From Pseudomonadales bacterium (GTDB lineage Bacteria > Pseudomonadota > Gammaproteobacteria > Pseudomonadales > Azotimanducaceae), in assembly GCA_022827905.1 (NCBI GenBank), contig JAJEIQ010000004.1, forward strand, positions 1-64,000: a stretch of 64,000 bases of DNA, written 5' to 3'. Shown one piece after another: positions 1 to 8,339 of the stretch. The position numbers and the translations under genes were made by a program. The notes under the pieces were generated by a model, which saw nothing but the letters and a program-made list of their open reading frames with translations, was not told the origin of the DNA and did not search any database. Every line of letters starts with the position of its first letter. Position 1 is the first letter of the stretch.

Positions 1-50
1 CGAACCTCCTCCAACGTCCTGATCCGCTCGGTCTGAAGTGTCACGATCAT
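1..50 (-). CDS. possible 5' end of a leftward gene, perhaps a transposase (truncated by window edge)
   Basis: Reading leftward from an ATG at 50 the frame stays open to the window edge (MIVTLQTERIRTLEEV). A GGAGG lies directly before the ATG and 6 bases before an in-frame GTG at 44, so the GTG may be the true start. The short sequence resembles, from memory only, the N-terminus of some DDE-type integrase/transposases. Direct repeats just to the right (77-133) would fit the end of such an element. Only about 16 codons are visible, so this is a weak call and could be any leftward gene. Confidence 0.3.
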   Translation of the reverse strand, partial: MIVTLQTERIRTLEEV

Positions 51-76
51 CCTCCGATGATCCCAAAAACCGACCC

Positions 77-133
77 TTCAGGCTCACTTCCCGTTGGAAA
101 CCCGGCTCCCGTTCAGGCTCACTTCTCGTTGGA
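77..133. repeat. imperfect 22-bp direct repeat, possible mobile-element end
   Basis: Two copies of TTCAGGCTCACTTC(C/T)CGTTGG(A), at 77-98 and 112-133, differ at one base and start 35 bases apart. They sit between the start of a leftward open frame and the alcohol dehydrogenase. Closely spaced copies of a roughly 20-bp sequence are typical of the ends of some insertion sequences (for example IS21-type ends). They could also be binding sites for a regulator. Confidence 0.5.
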
Positions 134-212
134 TAAGACTAGTGGTGGCAATTGGCAACCCCCTTTGGCAGACTTCCCGCATTGCCAATCCGACTTGCAA
201 AGGGGAGAGCCT

Positions 213-1295
213 ATGAAGGCAGCGGTTCTGCGGGAAGTCAACAAACCGCTTGAGATCGAGGATGTTCAACACGGCGACCCCGGCCCTCGGGAGGTGCTGG
301 TGCGCACCGTGGCGGCGGGGGTTTGCCATTCGGACCTGCACTTTCAAAACGGCTCCTACCCTCATCCGATGCCGGCGGTGCTCGGCCACGAATCGGCCGG
401 CGTGGTCGAGGCGGTGGGCAGCATGGTCACCTACGTCAAGCCCGGGGATCACGTCATCACCTGCCTGTCGGCGTTTTGCGGCCACTGCGAGCACTGCCTG
501 ACCGGGCACATGTCGCTGTGCATGGAGCCGGAGCTGCAGCGGGGCCCCGGCGAAGCGCCGCGCTTGGCCAAGGACGGCGAGGCCGTGGCCCAGTTTCTGA
601 ACCTATCGTCGTTCGCGGAGTACATGCTGGTGCATGAGCACGCCATCGCCAAGATTCGCGAGGACATGCCCTTGGACCGGGCGGCGCTGATCGGCTGCGG
701 CGTCACCACGGGGGTCGGCGCGGTGATTCACACCGCCGGGGTGGAGCCGGGCGCCACCGTGGCCGTCATCGGCTGCGGCGGGGTGGGCCTGGCCGCCGTC
801 AACGGCGCCGCCATCGCCGGCGCCGGGCGCATCATCGCCGTGGACCAAGTGGCGTCCAAGCTGGACTTGGCGATGAAGTTCGGCGCCACCGACCAAGTCA
901 ACGCCAGCGAGGTGGACCCGGTTAAGGCGGTGCGGGAGCTGACCGGCGGCGGCGTGCATTACGCCTTCGAGGCCATCGGTTTGGCCAAGACCACCCAACA
1001 GGCCTTCAAGATGATTGGCCGCGGCGGCACCGCCACCGTCATCGGCATGATTCCGGTGGGCACCATGGTGGAGATTCACGGGCCCGAGTTTCTGGCCGAG
1101 AAGAAGCTGCAGGGGTCGAACATGGGCTCCAACCGCTTCCGGGTGGACATGCCCCGGTTCGTGGACTTCTACCTGCAGGGCAAGCTGCACCTCGACGACC
1201 TGATCTCAAGCCGCATCCGCCTCGAGGACGTCAACGACGCCTTCGCCCAACTGGAAACCGGCGAAGTGGCCCGCAACGTGATTATGTTCGAGTAG
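213..1295 (+). CDS. zinc-dependent alcohol dehydrogenase (MDR family)
   Basis: NAD(P)-dependent oxidation of an alcohol or hydroxymethyl compound in the cytoplasm. The protein has 360 residues when started at the ATG at 213, which follows AGGGGAGAG; an in-frame upstream ATG at 57 has no ribosome site and would add 52 unrelated residues. Catalytic-zinc ligands fit C38, H59/E60 and C162. The structural-zinc lobe has C89, C92, C95 and C103, spaced as in class III-type enzymes. The nucleotide-binding GCGGVG lies at about 187-192. It resembles the class III/Rxyl_3153-type branch, but the substrate cannot be read from sequence. It converges on the HtrA gene, with six bases between the stops. Confidence 0.88.
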   Translation: MKAAVLREVNKPLEIEDVQHGDPGPREVLVRTVAAGVCHSDLHFQNGSYPHPMPAVLGHESAGVVEAVGSMVTYVKPGDHVITCLSAFCGHCEHCLTGHMSLCMEPELQRGPGEAPRLAKDGEAVAQFLNLSSFAEYMLVHEHAIAKIREDMPLDRAALIGCGVTTGVGAVIHTAGVEPGATVAVIGCGGVGLAAVNGAAIAGAGRIIAVDQVASKLDLAMKFGATDQVNASEVDPVKAVRELTGGGVHYAFEAIGLAKTTQQAFKMIGRGGTATVIGMIPVGTMVEIHGPEFLAEKKLQGSNMGSNRFRVDMPRFVDFYLQGKLHLDDLISSRIRLEDVNDAFAQLETGEVARNVIMFE

Positions 1296-1301
1296 CTGCC
1301 G

Positions 1302-2663
1302 CTAACGGATCGCGACGTACCCGAAACGTCCGGAGCGGTACACCCGCAGCAGGATCTGTTGAGCCCCGCTGCCGACGTTCTCCCGCAGCTCCTTGAGTTC
1401 GCGCACCGTCTTGCGGTTGACCGCCACCAACACATCGCCTTGGCGCAGGCCCGCTTCCCAAGCCCGGCAGCCGTCGTCGATGCCGGTGACCAGCACGCCG
1501 GCGCTGGCCTCTTCCTCGTCGCGGAAGTTCTGCAGTTCGGTGCCCGCCAAGCGCGGGTCGATGAGTTCGCCGGCCACCTTCTCAAGCAGATCCTCCTCGA
1601 CGGTTATGCGGACGTCGCGGCGGGTGCCGGTGCGCAAAATCTCCACCTCCAATTGGTCGCCGACAAACACCGAGGCGGTTTGACTGTCGAAGTCTCCCAC
1701 TTCACGGATTTCCCGGTTGCCGATGCGGGTGATGACATCGCCGGTTTCAATGGCTCCAGCAGCGGCGCCGCTCGGCGCGACGGCGACCACCACCACGCCC
1801 TCTTTGCCGCCAACGCCAAAGGCCTCGGCGAGGTCGGGGTTCAGATCCTGCACTTCCAAGCCTAGGTAGCCGCGCCGCACTTCGCCGTACTCGATGATCT
1901 GGTCCATCACCGCGCGCACTAGGTTAGCGGGTATGGCGAAACCAATGCCCACGTTGACGCCCGCCGGGGAGTAGAGGGCGGCGTTGATGCCGATCAGCGC
2001 ACCGCTGAGATCGACCAAGGCGCCGCCGGAGTTGCCGGGGTTGATCGAGGCGTCGGTTTGAATGAAGTCCTCGAAGCCCTCCAGCCCCAAGCCGCTGCGG
2101 CCGAGGGCGCTGACGATGCCGCTGGTCACGGTCTGGTTGAGGCCAAAGGGATTGCCGATCGCCACCACGAAATCGCCCACCTGCAGGGCGTCGGAGTCAC
2201 CGAATTCGATTTGTGTGAGTTGCCTGGCGTCCACCTTGAGAACCGCCAGATCCACTTCCGGATCGGTGCCGATCAGTTCGGCGTCGAGCACCCGCCCATC
2301 CGATAAGGTGATGTCCACCTCGTCGGCCCGGGCCACCACATGGTTGTTGGTGACGATGTGCCCTTCGCGGCCATCGACAATGACGCCGCTGCCGGCGCTG
2401 CGGGTGCGCCGGTAGCGCCGCCGCTCCGGGACGTTGAAGAAACGGCGGAAGAAGGGGTCTTCCAGCAGTGGATTGCGCACTGCGGTGGTGGTGTGGGTGG
2501 CGATGTTCACCACCGCCGGATTCACCTTCGCCAACATCGGCGCCAAGCTGGGCAACGGTTGGCCGTTCGGCAGTTGGGCGGGGAGGGCGGATTGGGCCAT
2601 TGGCCCTACCCAAAGGGCCAAGGCGGCAGCGACCAACCATCTTGAGTGGATTGCTTTCTTCAT
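1302..2663 (-). CDS. periplasmic HtrA/DegQ-type serine protease
   Basis: Envelope quality-control protease of 453 residues. An N-terminal signal peptide (residues 1-25) is followed by a trypsin-like domain with catalytic H108 (TNNHVV), D138 (DPEVDLAVL) and S212 (NPGNSGGAL). Two PDZ domains fill the C-terminal half, so it is DegQ/DegP-like rather than single-PDZ DegS. The frame stays open upstream through the tRNA gene to 2957, but the signal peptide starts at the ATG at 2663, which is therefore taken as the start. Expected substrates are misfolded periplasmic or outer-membrane proteins. Confidence 0.92.
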   Translation of the reverse strand: MKKAIHSRWLVAAALALWVGPMAQSALPAQLPNGQPLPSLAPMLAKVNPAVVNIATHTTTAVRNPLLEDPFFRRFFNVPERRRYRRTRSAGSGVIVDGREGHIVTNNHVVARADEVDITLSDGRVLDAELIGTDPEVDLAVLKVDARQLTQIEFGDSDALQVGDFVVAIGNPFGLNQTVTSGIVSALGRSGLGLEGFEDFIQTDASINPGNSGGALVDLSGALIGINAALYSPAGVNVGIGFAIPANLVRAVMDQIIEYGEVRRGYLGLEVQDLNPDLAEAFGVGGKEGVVVVAVAPSGAAAGAIETGDVITRIGNREIREVGDFDSQTASVFVGDQLEVEILRTGTRRDVRITVEEDLLEKVAGELIDPRLAGTELQNFRDEEEASAGVLVTGIDDGCRAWEAGLRQGDVLVAVNRKTVRELKELRENVGSGAQQILLRVYRSGRFGYVAIR

Positions 2664-2728
2664 GGGGGTGCGGAGATTACCAATTGGACTTCGGATCTTT
2701 AGGGAAACTCCCAAGGCAAGGGGGGTGA

Positions 2729-2804
2729 TGGAGCGGGAAACGGGACTCGAACCCGCGACAACTTGCTTGGGAAGCAAGGGCTCTACCAACTGAGCTATTC
2801 CCGC
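2729..2804 (-). tRNA. tRNA-Gly, anticodon CCC
   Basis: The reverse strand folds as a 76-nt cloverleaf. The acceptor arms are GCGGGAA and TTCCCGC, the discriminator is T, and the CCA tail is encoded (2729-2731). The anticodon stem CTTGC/GCAAG encloses the loop TTCCCAA, giving anticodon CCC, which reads GGG glycine codons. The T-arm carries GGTTCGAGTCC. It lies 65 bases upstream of htrA on the same strand. Confidence 0.95.
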
Positions 2805-2888
2805 GCGAACCATGCAGCGGCGGTTCGTCCCCGCCGTTGGACCGGACGCAATGAATTGTAGCGCATCAAATGGCCGACGGGCGTCCAG

Positions 2889-2931
2889 TTCGAGGGCGGG
2901 ACGCCCTCGCTCCGGGAAAGTGACGCCCTCG
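2889..2931. repeat. REP-like palindrome, locus 1
   Basis: A perfect hairpin CGAGGGC-GGGAC-GCCCTCG occupies 2891-2909, preceded by TT and followed by CTCC. A second half-site (ACGCCCTCG) follows at 2923-2931. The same unit recurs at 53438-53549 and 56367-56426. It lies between the tRNA and the cyclophilin gene, a typical position for REP/BIME elements, which can stabilise transcripts or serve a REP-associated transposase. Confidence 0.7.
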
Positions 2932-2958
2932 CAAGGCGCGCAGCGCCATTCCTCCACA

Positions 2959-3519
2959 TCAGTCCTCCGCCGTCAGGCGCCGCGCCCGATGTATGACGAC
3001 CGGCGTCACGGGCACCCCGACCATGCCGTCTTGCACCTCGGTGTCCACGAGTTCAATGTCCACCACCGTCTCCATGCCCGCCACCACCTCGCCGAACACG
3101 GTGTAGCCGAAGCTGCCGCCCTGGGGGTCGAGATGGGCGTTGTCGTTGACGTTGATGTAGAACTGCGCATCCGCCGAATGCGGATCGGCCAGCCGGGCCA
3201 TGGCCACCGTGCCGCGCCGGTTGGCCAGACCGTTGCGGGATTCGTTGGGCACTTGGCGGGGCGGCTCGCGGTAGTTGAGTTGGGCGTCGTAACCGCCTGC
3301 CTGGATGACGAAGTTGGCCACCACGCGGTGAAAGATCAGGCCGTCGTAGAAGTTGCTGTCCACCAGATCAAGGAAGTTCGCCACCGACTCGGGCGCCTCG
3401 GCCGAGCGCAGCGCAATGTCGATGTTCCCGGCGCTGGTCTCCAAGCGCACCATCGGCGCCTCGGCCGCCGCCACGCTCAAGCAGGCGCACAACAGAGAGG
3501 CCAACAAGCCGTTTCGCAT
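2959..3519 (-). CDS. periplasmic cyclophilin-type peptidyl-prolyl isomerase
   Basis: Catalyses cis-trans isomerisation of prolyl bonds. The protein has 186 residues: a signal peptide (MRNGLLASLLCACLSVAAA) and then one cyclophilin domain with typical blocks such as FHRVVANFVIQAGG, GTVAMAR and SADAQFYIN. The expected tryptophan-type drug-binding position near the C-terminal FGEVV block reads TVFGEVV, as in bacterial PpiA-like proteins. A clear AAGGAG lies seven bases before the ATG. It follows pdxJ by 29 bases on the same strand and is probably the last gene of the yciB operon. Confidence 0.9.
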   Translation of the reverse strand: MRNGLLASLLCACLSVAAAEAPMVRLETSAGNIDIALRSAEAPESVANFLDLVDSNFYDGLIFHRVVANFVIQAGGYDAQLNYREPPRQVPNESRNGLANRRGTVAMARLADPHSADAQFYINVNDNAHLDPQGGSFGYTVFGEVVAGMETVVDIELVDTEVQDGMVGVPVTPVVIHRARRLTAED

Positions 3520-3548
3520 GACTTTACTCCTTGTCTTGATGCTATGGG

Positions 3549-4322
3549 TCAGGATTCGCCGTCCAGTGCCCGCCGGAACGCCCGCACCGTGGCGGTGAGG
3601 CCATCGTCGAGGGCACGGGCGATCAGCGCATGGCCGATCGACACTTCGCTCACCTCGGCGATGCGGCGGAACAGGGGCAGATTGTCCACATCGAGATCGT
3701 GTCCCGCGTTGACCTCAAGGCCGAGTTCAACGGCGTGCCGGGCCGCCGCTTGGTAGCCGGCCAAGGACGCGTGGCTGCGGCGGTGGTCGATGCCGAACTC
3801 GGCGACAGCGTCCGCGAAGGGGCCGGTGAACAGCTCAATCCGGTCGGCGCCGATTTCCCGGGCGAGGGCGATTTGCTCAAGGTCCGGGTCCATGAACAGG
3901 CTGACGCGGGCGCCCTGGCCTTGGTAGCGCCGGATCTTGGCGATCAGCGCTTCGTTGTCGCCGCGCAGATCGAAGCCGTGGTCCGAGGTGAGCTGATTGT
4001 CGCCGTCGGGAACCAAGGTGGCTTGCTGGGGCCGGGCCTGCTCGATGAGGGCGTCGAATCCGGGATAGCCGTTGTCCCGAGGTCCGGCGAAAGGATTGCC
4101 CTCAATGTTGAACTCGATGTTTGGCCGGTCCTTCAGCAGGTGGGCGAGTGCAAGGACATCGTCGGGGCGAATGTGCCGCTGGTCGGGACGGGGGTGCACC
4201 GTGATGCCGTCCGCCCCCGCCCTGAGCACGGTTTGGGCTGCGGTGGCCACACTGGGCGCATCGCCTCCCCGGGCATTGCGCAGCAACGCCACCTTGTTGA
4301 GGTTGACGCTTAAGGCCGTCAC
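3549..4322 (-). CDS. pdxJ: pyridoxine 5'-phosphate synthase PdxJ
   Basis: Condenses 3-amino-2-oxopropyl phosphate with deoxyxylulose 5-phosphate to give pyridoxine 5'-phosphate (vitamin B6). Family signatures are visible: SVNLNKVALLRNARGG at the start, ADGITVHPRPDQRHI, EFNIEGNPF, EVNAGHDLDVDNLP and SIGHALIARAL. The start is uncertain. A GTG at 4322 gives 257 residues, close to the usual length, and avoids overlap with the upstream gene. An ATG at 4382 would add 20 residues that do not look like PdxJ. It lies within the yciB - SH3 - pdxJ - cyclophilin run. Confidence 0.92.
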   Translation of the reverse strand: MTALSVNLNKVALLRNARGGDAPSVATAAQTVLRAGADGITVHPRPDQRHIRPDDVLALAHLLKDRPNIEFNIEGNPFAGPRDNGYPGFDALIEQARPQQATLVPDGDNQLTSDHGFDLRGDNEALIAKIRRYQGQGARVSLFMDPDLEQIALAREIGADRIELFTGPFADAVAEFGIDHRRSHASLAGYQAAARHAVELGLEVNAGHDLDVDNLPLFRRIAEVSEVSIGHALIARALDDGLTATVRAFRRALDGES

Positions 4323-4341
4323 TTCAGGGCTAGTGCTTCGC

Positions 4342-4935
4342 TCAAGACCAAGCGCTGCGCTTGGGGCGGGATCGGATGACAAAGCCGACGACCAAGCCGA
4401 TGATGAAGAAGCCGAAACCGATCACCGGCCAATAGTCCCGCAGGGTGCGTATCACCCCCGTCGGCGAATCGGCGCGCCGGGCTGCATCGCGCGCCACGAT
4501 ACCCTTGAGCTCCTCAATTTGCTGCCCCAACCCCTCAATTTGCGCTTTCAGCGCCTCATCGGCAGGCGCAACGACAGGCTCGCCACTGGCCCAGGCCTCA
4601 AGTTCCCCGCGCTGTTCCGCGATGGTCCCCTCCAGCGCCGCAATGCGCTCTTCGGCTGCTTGCAGGCGGTCGCGGGCAATGGGCGTGGCGACCACGTACT
4701 GACCGTGAACCCAGCCTTGGCGCCCGTCTTCGGTGACCACCTCCAGAAATTCGCTGTCGCGGTCCCGGCGCAGCACTTCCAGGGCATCGCCGCTGTTCAA
4801 GCTCGGCCGCAGAACGCCGGCGGTGCTTGAGGGCGCATCGCGCAGATTCAAGGTCAGCCGGTCGCTGACGTACAGCGTCTCCGAGTAGGCGAAGGCACTG
4901 GCCAACAGCCCGCAAAGGAGAACGACGCGACTCAC
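4342..4935 (-). CDS. TIGR04211-type SH3 domain membrane protein
   Basis: A protein of 197 residues with a signal peptide, a bacterial SH3 domain (about residues 20-85, with LTLNLRDAPSS and GWVHGQYV), a coiled coil (about 95-155, LQAAEERIAALEGTIAEQ) and one C-terminal membrane helix (WPVIGFGFFIIGLVVGFVI) followed by basic residues. This matches the gammaproteobacterial TIGR04211 family (YgiM-like), thought to act at the cell envelope with unknown exact function. The start is a GTG at 4935 whose first four bases (GTGA) overlap the stop of yciB, implying translational coupling. Confidence 0.85.
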   Translation of the reverse strand: MSRVVLLCGLLASAFAYSETLYVSDRLTLNLRDAPSSTAGVLRPSLNSGDALEVLRRDRDSEFLEVVTEDGRQGWVHGQYVVATPIARDRLQAAEERIAALEGTIAEQRGELEAWASGEPVVAPADEALKAQIEGLGQQIEELKGIVARDAARRADSPTGVIRTLRDYWPVIGFGFFIIGLVVGFVIRSRPKRSAWS

Positions 4936-5498
4936 CCATCCCCCTCCGCGGCATCCCGCTCCGCGACCGGAGGCACCAACAGGCCCTGCCGATGCAGGTA
5001 ATAGATGGTCAGCGCGATGTAGGCGAACGTTAAGCCAAAGCCGCCAACCAGCTTGTACGTCACCCAGAACTCCATGGAGAAGCCGTAAGCGACCACGAGG
5101 TTCAGGACACCTGCAAGGAAGAAGCCGGCCGCCCAGCCGAACGACAGGCGCGTCCACACGGCCTCGGGCAGACGGAGTTGGCCGCCGAGCAGTTTTTCGA
5201 TCAGGTTGCGGCCCATGAGATGGGCGCCGATCAGGGAGGCGGCCAGCAGCCAGTTGACGACCGTTGGCTTCCATTGAATGAAGGTCTCGTCGCGCAGAAA
5301 GAGCGTCAAGCCGCCAAAGAGGATGCTGGCCCAGAAGGTGAGCGTGAGCTCCCGCCCAATGGGCCGGCCCATGGCTTTCATCAGGGCAATCTGCAGCGTC
5401 ACAGCGGCCATTAGCGCGGCGGTGGCCAAGTAAATGTCGGCGGCGAAAAAAACACCGACGAAAACGGCGATCGGCAGGAAGTTCAGCAATTGCTGCAT
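4932..5498 (-). CDS. yciB: inner membrane septation protein A (YciB/IspZ family)
   Basis: Polytopic inner-membrane protein of 188 residues with about five hydrophobic segments. It carries the family patterns LLNFLPIAVFVGVFF near the start, GRELTLTFWASILFGGLTL, FIQWKPTVVNWLLA, and FWVTYKLVGGFGLTFAYI near the end. In other bacteria the family affects septation and envelope synthesis, and the mechanism is not settled. It is the first gene of a minus-strand run overlapping the SH3 gene by four bases. It is divergent from yciO, with only 67 bases between start codons, so both promoters must lie there. Confidence 0.93.
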   Translation of the reverse strand: MQQLLNFLPIAVFVGVFFAADIYLATAALMAAVTLQIALMKAMGRPIGRELTLTFWASILFGGLTLFLRDETFIQWKPTVVNWLLAASLIGAHLMGRNLIEKLLGGQLRLPEAVWTRLSFGWAAGFFLAGVLNLVVAYGFSMEFWVTYKLVGGFGLTFAYIALTIYYLHRQGLLVPPVAERDAAEGDG

Positions 5499-5565
5499 GT
5501 TGGGTTCCTTATAGCAGCGTTTGGCGGCCGTGCCAAATGCGCTGCCAATTGGGTATAAAGCGCCG

Positions 5566-6177
5566 ATGAGTCAGTATTTTGTCCTGCATCCCTCCCATCC
5601 CCAGCGGCGGCTCCTGCAGGGCGCGGCGAAGATCATGCGTTCGGGCGGGCTGGTGGTCTATCCCACCGACACCACCTATGCCTTGGGCTGTCACATCGGC
5701 GACAAGGCGGCGCTTGACCGCATGCGGCGGCTGCGGCAACTCGGCAACCGGCACTTCTTCACCCTGTGCTGCCGCGATCTGTCGGAGATTTCCAAATGCG
5801 CCCGGGTGGACAACCGCAACTATCGATTTCTCAAGCGGCACACGCCGGGGCCCTTCACCTTCCTGCTGCCGGCCACCCGCGAGGCGCCGCGGCGCTTGGT
5901 GCATCCCAAGCGCAAGACCATCGGCCTGCGGGTGCCCGGCAATCCGATTGCCCTAGGCCTGATCGAAGCTCTGGGCGAACCCATGATGACCACCACCATG
6001 CGCTTGCCCGGGCAGGAGGAGCCGTTTACGGACGCCGACGCCATTCGGGAAGCGCTCGAGCACGGCGTGGACCTGATCCTCGACGGCGGCCATGCGGGCA
6101 CCGAGCCCACAACGGTAATTGACCTCAACAGCGATCCGCCGACGGTGGTTCGCGAAGGCGCCGGGCAATTGCAATGA
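5566..6177 (+). CDS. yciO: Sua5/YciO/YrdC family protein YciO
   Basis: A protein of 203 residues in the YrdC fold, which binds nucleotides and RNA. Characteristic blocks are GGLVVYPTDTTYALGCHIGD, CRDLSEISKCA, GPFTFLLPAT and MTTTMRLPGQ. It is the short YciO branch without the C-terminal Sua5 domain, so a role in threonylcarbamoyladenosine synthesis is not assured. The chosen ATG at 5566 starts the family's MSQYF-type N-terminus; the 15 preceding codons do not fit. It is followed by trpS, as in many gammaproteobacteria. Confidence 0.9.
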   Translation: MSQYFVLHPSHPQRRLLQGAAKIMRSGGLVVYPTDTTYALGCHIGDKAALDRMRRLRQLGNRHFFTLCCRDLSEISKCARVDNRNYRFLKRHTPGPFTFLLPATREAPRRLVHPKRKTIGLRVPGNPIALGLIEALGEPMMTTTMRLPGQEEPFTDADAIREALEHGVDLILDGGHAGTEPTTVIDLNSDPPTVVREGAGQLQ

Positions 6178-6321
6178 GTCAATTCTGTGGCCATACTTTC
6201 TTGAACGCTGTGGCTGCCGAACTGTGTTCCTAGCCGGACATCTTGGCTAACACCATGATTAACCTAATGAATTTCCAGTTTCCGGACCAAGGTGGGATGC
6301 CTTTGGCCCAAGGCTCGCCCC

Positions 6322-7536
6322 ATGGGCGCTGAAGGCGCGGGCAGCCGGGTCCTGTCCGGCATGCGCCCCACCGGACGGCTGCATCTCGGCCACTACCACG
6401 GCGTGGTCAAGAACTGGGTCGCGCTGCAGCACGAGCATCAATGCTACTTTTTCGTTGCCGATTGGCATGCGCTCACCACCGGCTACGACGACACCGGCGA
6501 GCTTGAGCAGCACACCTTCGACATGGTGGTGGATTGGCTGGCCGCCGGCGTCGACCCGTCGGCGGCGGTGATCTTCATCCAGTCCAAGGTGCCAGAGCAC
6601 GCCGAACTGCACCTGTTGCTGTCGATGATCACCCCAGTCAGTTGGCTGGAGCGGGCGCCGAGCTACAAGGACATGCAGGAGCGGCTGAACGGCCGGGAAT
6701 TGGCCACCTACGGCTTTTTGGGCTACCCGGTGCTGCAGTCGGCGGACATTCTCATGTACCGGGCCAGCAGCGTGCCGGTGGGCGCTGATCAGGTCGCCCA
6801 TGTGGAACTGTGCCGGGAAATCGCCCGCCGCTTCAACCACCTCTATGGCCGGGAACCCGATTTCGAGGCGCGCTGCGAAGCCGCGGTGCGCAAGATGGGG
6901 CGCAAGGCTTCGCGCCTGTACGGCGACCTGCGCAAGGCCTTCGTGGAGCAGGGCGACGGCGAAGCCTTGGAACGTGGACGCGCCTTACTGGGCGAGCAGC
7001 GGAATCTATCGAACGGCGATCGCGAGCGGCTGTTCGGCTACCTCGAAGGCGGCGGACGCACCATCCTGCCGGAGCCTGAGGCGCTGCTCACCAAACAGGC
7101 CAAGGTGCCCGGGCTCGACGGCGAGAAGATGTCGAAATCCTACCGGAACACCATCTCCCTGCGCGAGGCGCCCGATGCGGTGGCGCACAAGGTGCGGGGC
7201 ATGAAGACCGATCCGGCCCGGGTGCGCCGCAGCGACCCCGGCGAACCGGACAATTGCCCGGTGTACAGCCTGCACGAGATCTATTCCGATCCCGCCACGC
7301 TGGAATGGGCGGCTGGTGGCTGCCGCAGCGCCGGCATCGGCTGCGTGGACTGCAAGCAGCCCCTCATCGACGCCATCAATGCGGAGCAGGCAGTGATGAT
7401 CGAGCGAGGCAGGCCGTTCGAGGAGCAGCCGGACCTGGTGCATCGCGTCCTGCAGGAGGGCTCGGAGAATGCCCGTAGCGTGGCGAGGGAGACCCTCAAT
7501 GAGGTGCGCGCCAGCATGCGGATTGCGCACCAATGA
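6322..7536 (+). CDS. trpS: tryptophanyl-tRNA synthetase
   Basis: Charges tRNA-Trp with tryptophan at the expense of ATP. The protein is a class I synthetase of 404 residues. The HIGH-type motif is HLGH (residues 21-24) after SGMRPTGRL, and the KMSKS motif is intact at about 269-273 (GEKMSKSYRN). An insertion between the halves makes it longer than the E. coli enzyme (about 330), as in the longer subgroup found beside scpAB in many gammaproteobacteria. The start at 6322 is chosen over the ATG at 6292 on similarity; 6361 is also possible. Its stop overlaps the scpA start by four bases. Confidence 0.93.
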   Translation: MGAEGAGSRVLSGMRPTGRLHLGHYHGVVKNWVALQHEHQCYFFVADWHALTTGYDDTGELEQHTFDMVVDWLAAGVDPSAAVIFIQSKVPEHAELHLLLSMITPVSWLERAPSYKDMQERLNGRELATYGFLGYPVLQSADILMYRASSVPVGADQVAHVELCREIARRFNHLYGREPDFEARCEAAVRKMGRKASRLYGDLRKAFVEQGDGEALERGRALLGEQRNLSNGDRERLFGYLEGGGRTILPEPEALLTKQAKVPGLDGEKMSKSYRNTISLREAPDAVAHKVRGMKTDPARVRRSDPGEPDNCPVYSLHEIYSDPATLEWAAGGCRSAGIGCVDCKQPLIDAINAEQAVMIERGRPFEEQPDLVHRVLQEGSENARSVARETLNEVRASMRIAHQ

Positions 7537-8339
7537 CCACCGATTCGAAACCCACGGAGGCGCTCGCCGTCGTCGATGGCCAGACCGTCGACAAGCTGCC
7601 CGCGGACCTCTACATCCCGCCGGACGCGCTGGTGGTGTTTCTGGAAACCTTCGAGGGGCCGCTCGACCTGCTGCTCTACCTGATCCGGCGCCGCAACCTG
7701 GATCTGCTCGAACTCAGCGTCGCCGACATCACCGACCAGTACATGAGCTACATCGATCTGATGATGGAGCTCAAGCTGGATCTCGCCGGGGAGTACCTGG
7801 TGATGGCCGCCACCTTGGCGGAGATCAAGTCGCGCATGCTGCTGCCGCGCCAGGAGGACGCGGACGAGGAGGACGACCCGCGCATGGCGCTCATCGAGCG
7901 CTTGCAGGAATACGAACGCATCAAGTCGGCGGCGCGCCAAATCGGCGATCTGCCGCGCATGGAGCGGGACACTTTCCCTTTGAGTCCGGAACGGCCGGAG
8001 CGGGTCCGCGAGCAGGCCCACCCCGAAGTGGACCTTCGAGAAGTTCTGGTGGCCTTGGCGGACGTCATGCGCCGCTCGGAGGCGTTTCAGCACCACGCCG
8101 TGCGCCGGGAGCCGCTGTCGGTGCGCGACCGCATGGCCAACGTGCTGGCGACGCTCGACCAGGCCAAGGCGTTCGTGCCGTTCACGCAGTTGTTCACGCT
8201 TGAGGAGGGACGTGCCGGGGTGGTGGTCACCTTTCTGGCCATCACCGAACTGCTGCGCGAAGGCATGGCCGACTTAACCCAAAGCGGACCCTTCGCGCCC
8301 ATCTACCTCCGTGCGGCCAGCGAGCCGGTCTCGCCATGA
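7533..8339 (+). CDS. scpA: segregation and condensation protein A
   Basis: Kleisin subunit of the SMC-ScpAB condensin used in chromosome organisation. It has 268 residues. The N-terminal kleisin block (FEGPLDLLLYLIRRRNLDLL, about 32-51) and the following SVADITDQYM are typical, and LAEIKSRMLLPR follows at about 92-103. The C-terminal winged-helix part is present (VVVTFLAITELLREG). ATGA overlaps couple it to trpS upstream and scpB downstream. Confidence 0.95.
   Translation: MTTDSKPTEALAVVDGQTVDKLPADLYIPPDALVVFLETFEGPLDLLLYLIRRRNLDLLELSVADITDQYMSYIDLMMELKLDLAGEYLVMAATLAEIKSRMLLPRQEDADEEDDPRMALIERLQEYERIKSAARQIGDLPRMERDTFPLSPERPERVREQAHPEVDLREVLVALADVMRRSEAFQHHAVRREPLSVRDRMANVLATLDQAKAFVPFTQLFTLEEGRAGVVVTFLAITELLREGMADLTQSGPFAPIYLRAASEPVSP

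Noticed and set aside
2729-2804. tRNA-Gly as an integration (att) site
   Set aside because: No integrase is nearby and I see no repeat of the tRNA 3' end in the window.
2664-2957. Upstream extension of the HtrA frame to 2957
   Set aside because: The extra 98 codons run through the tRNA-Gly gene and a REP-like palindrome and do not look like protein; the signal peptide begins at 2663.
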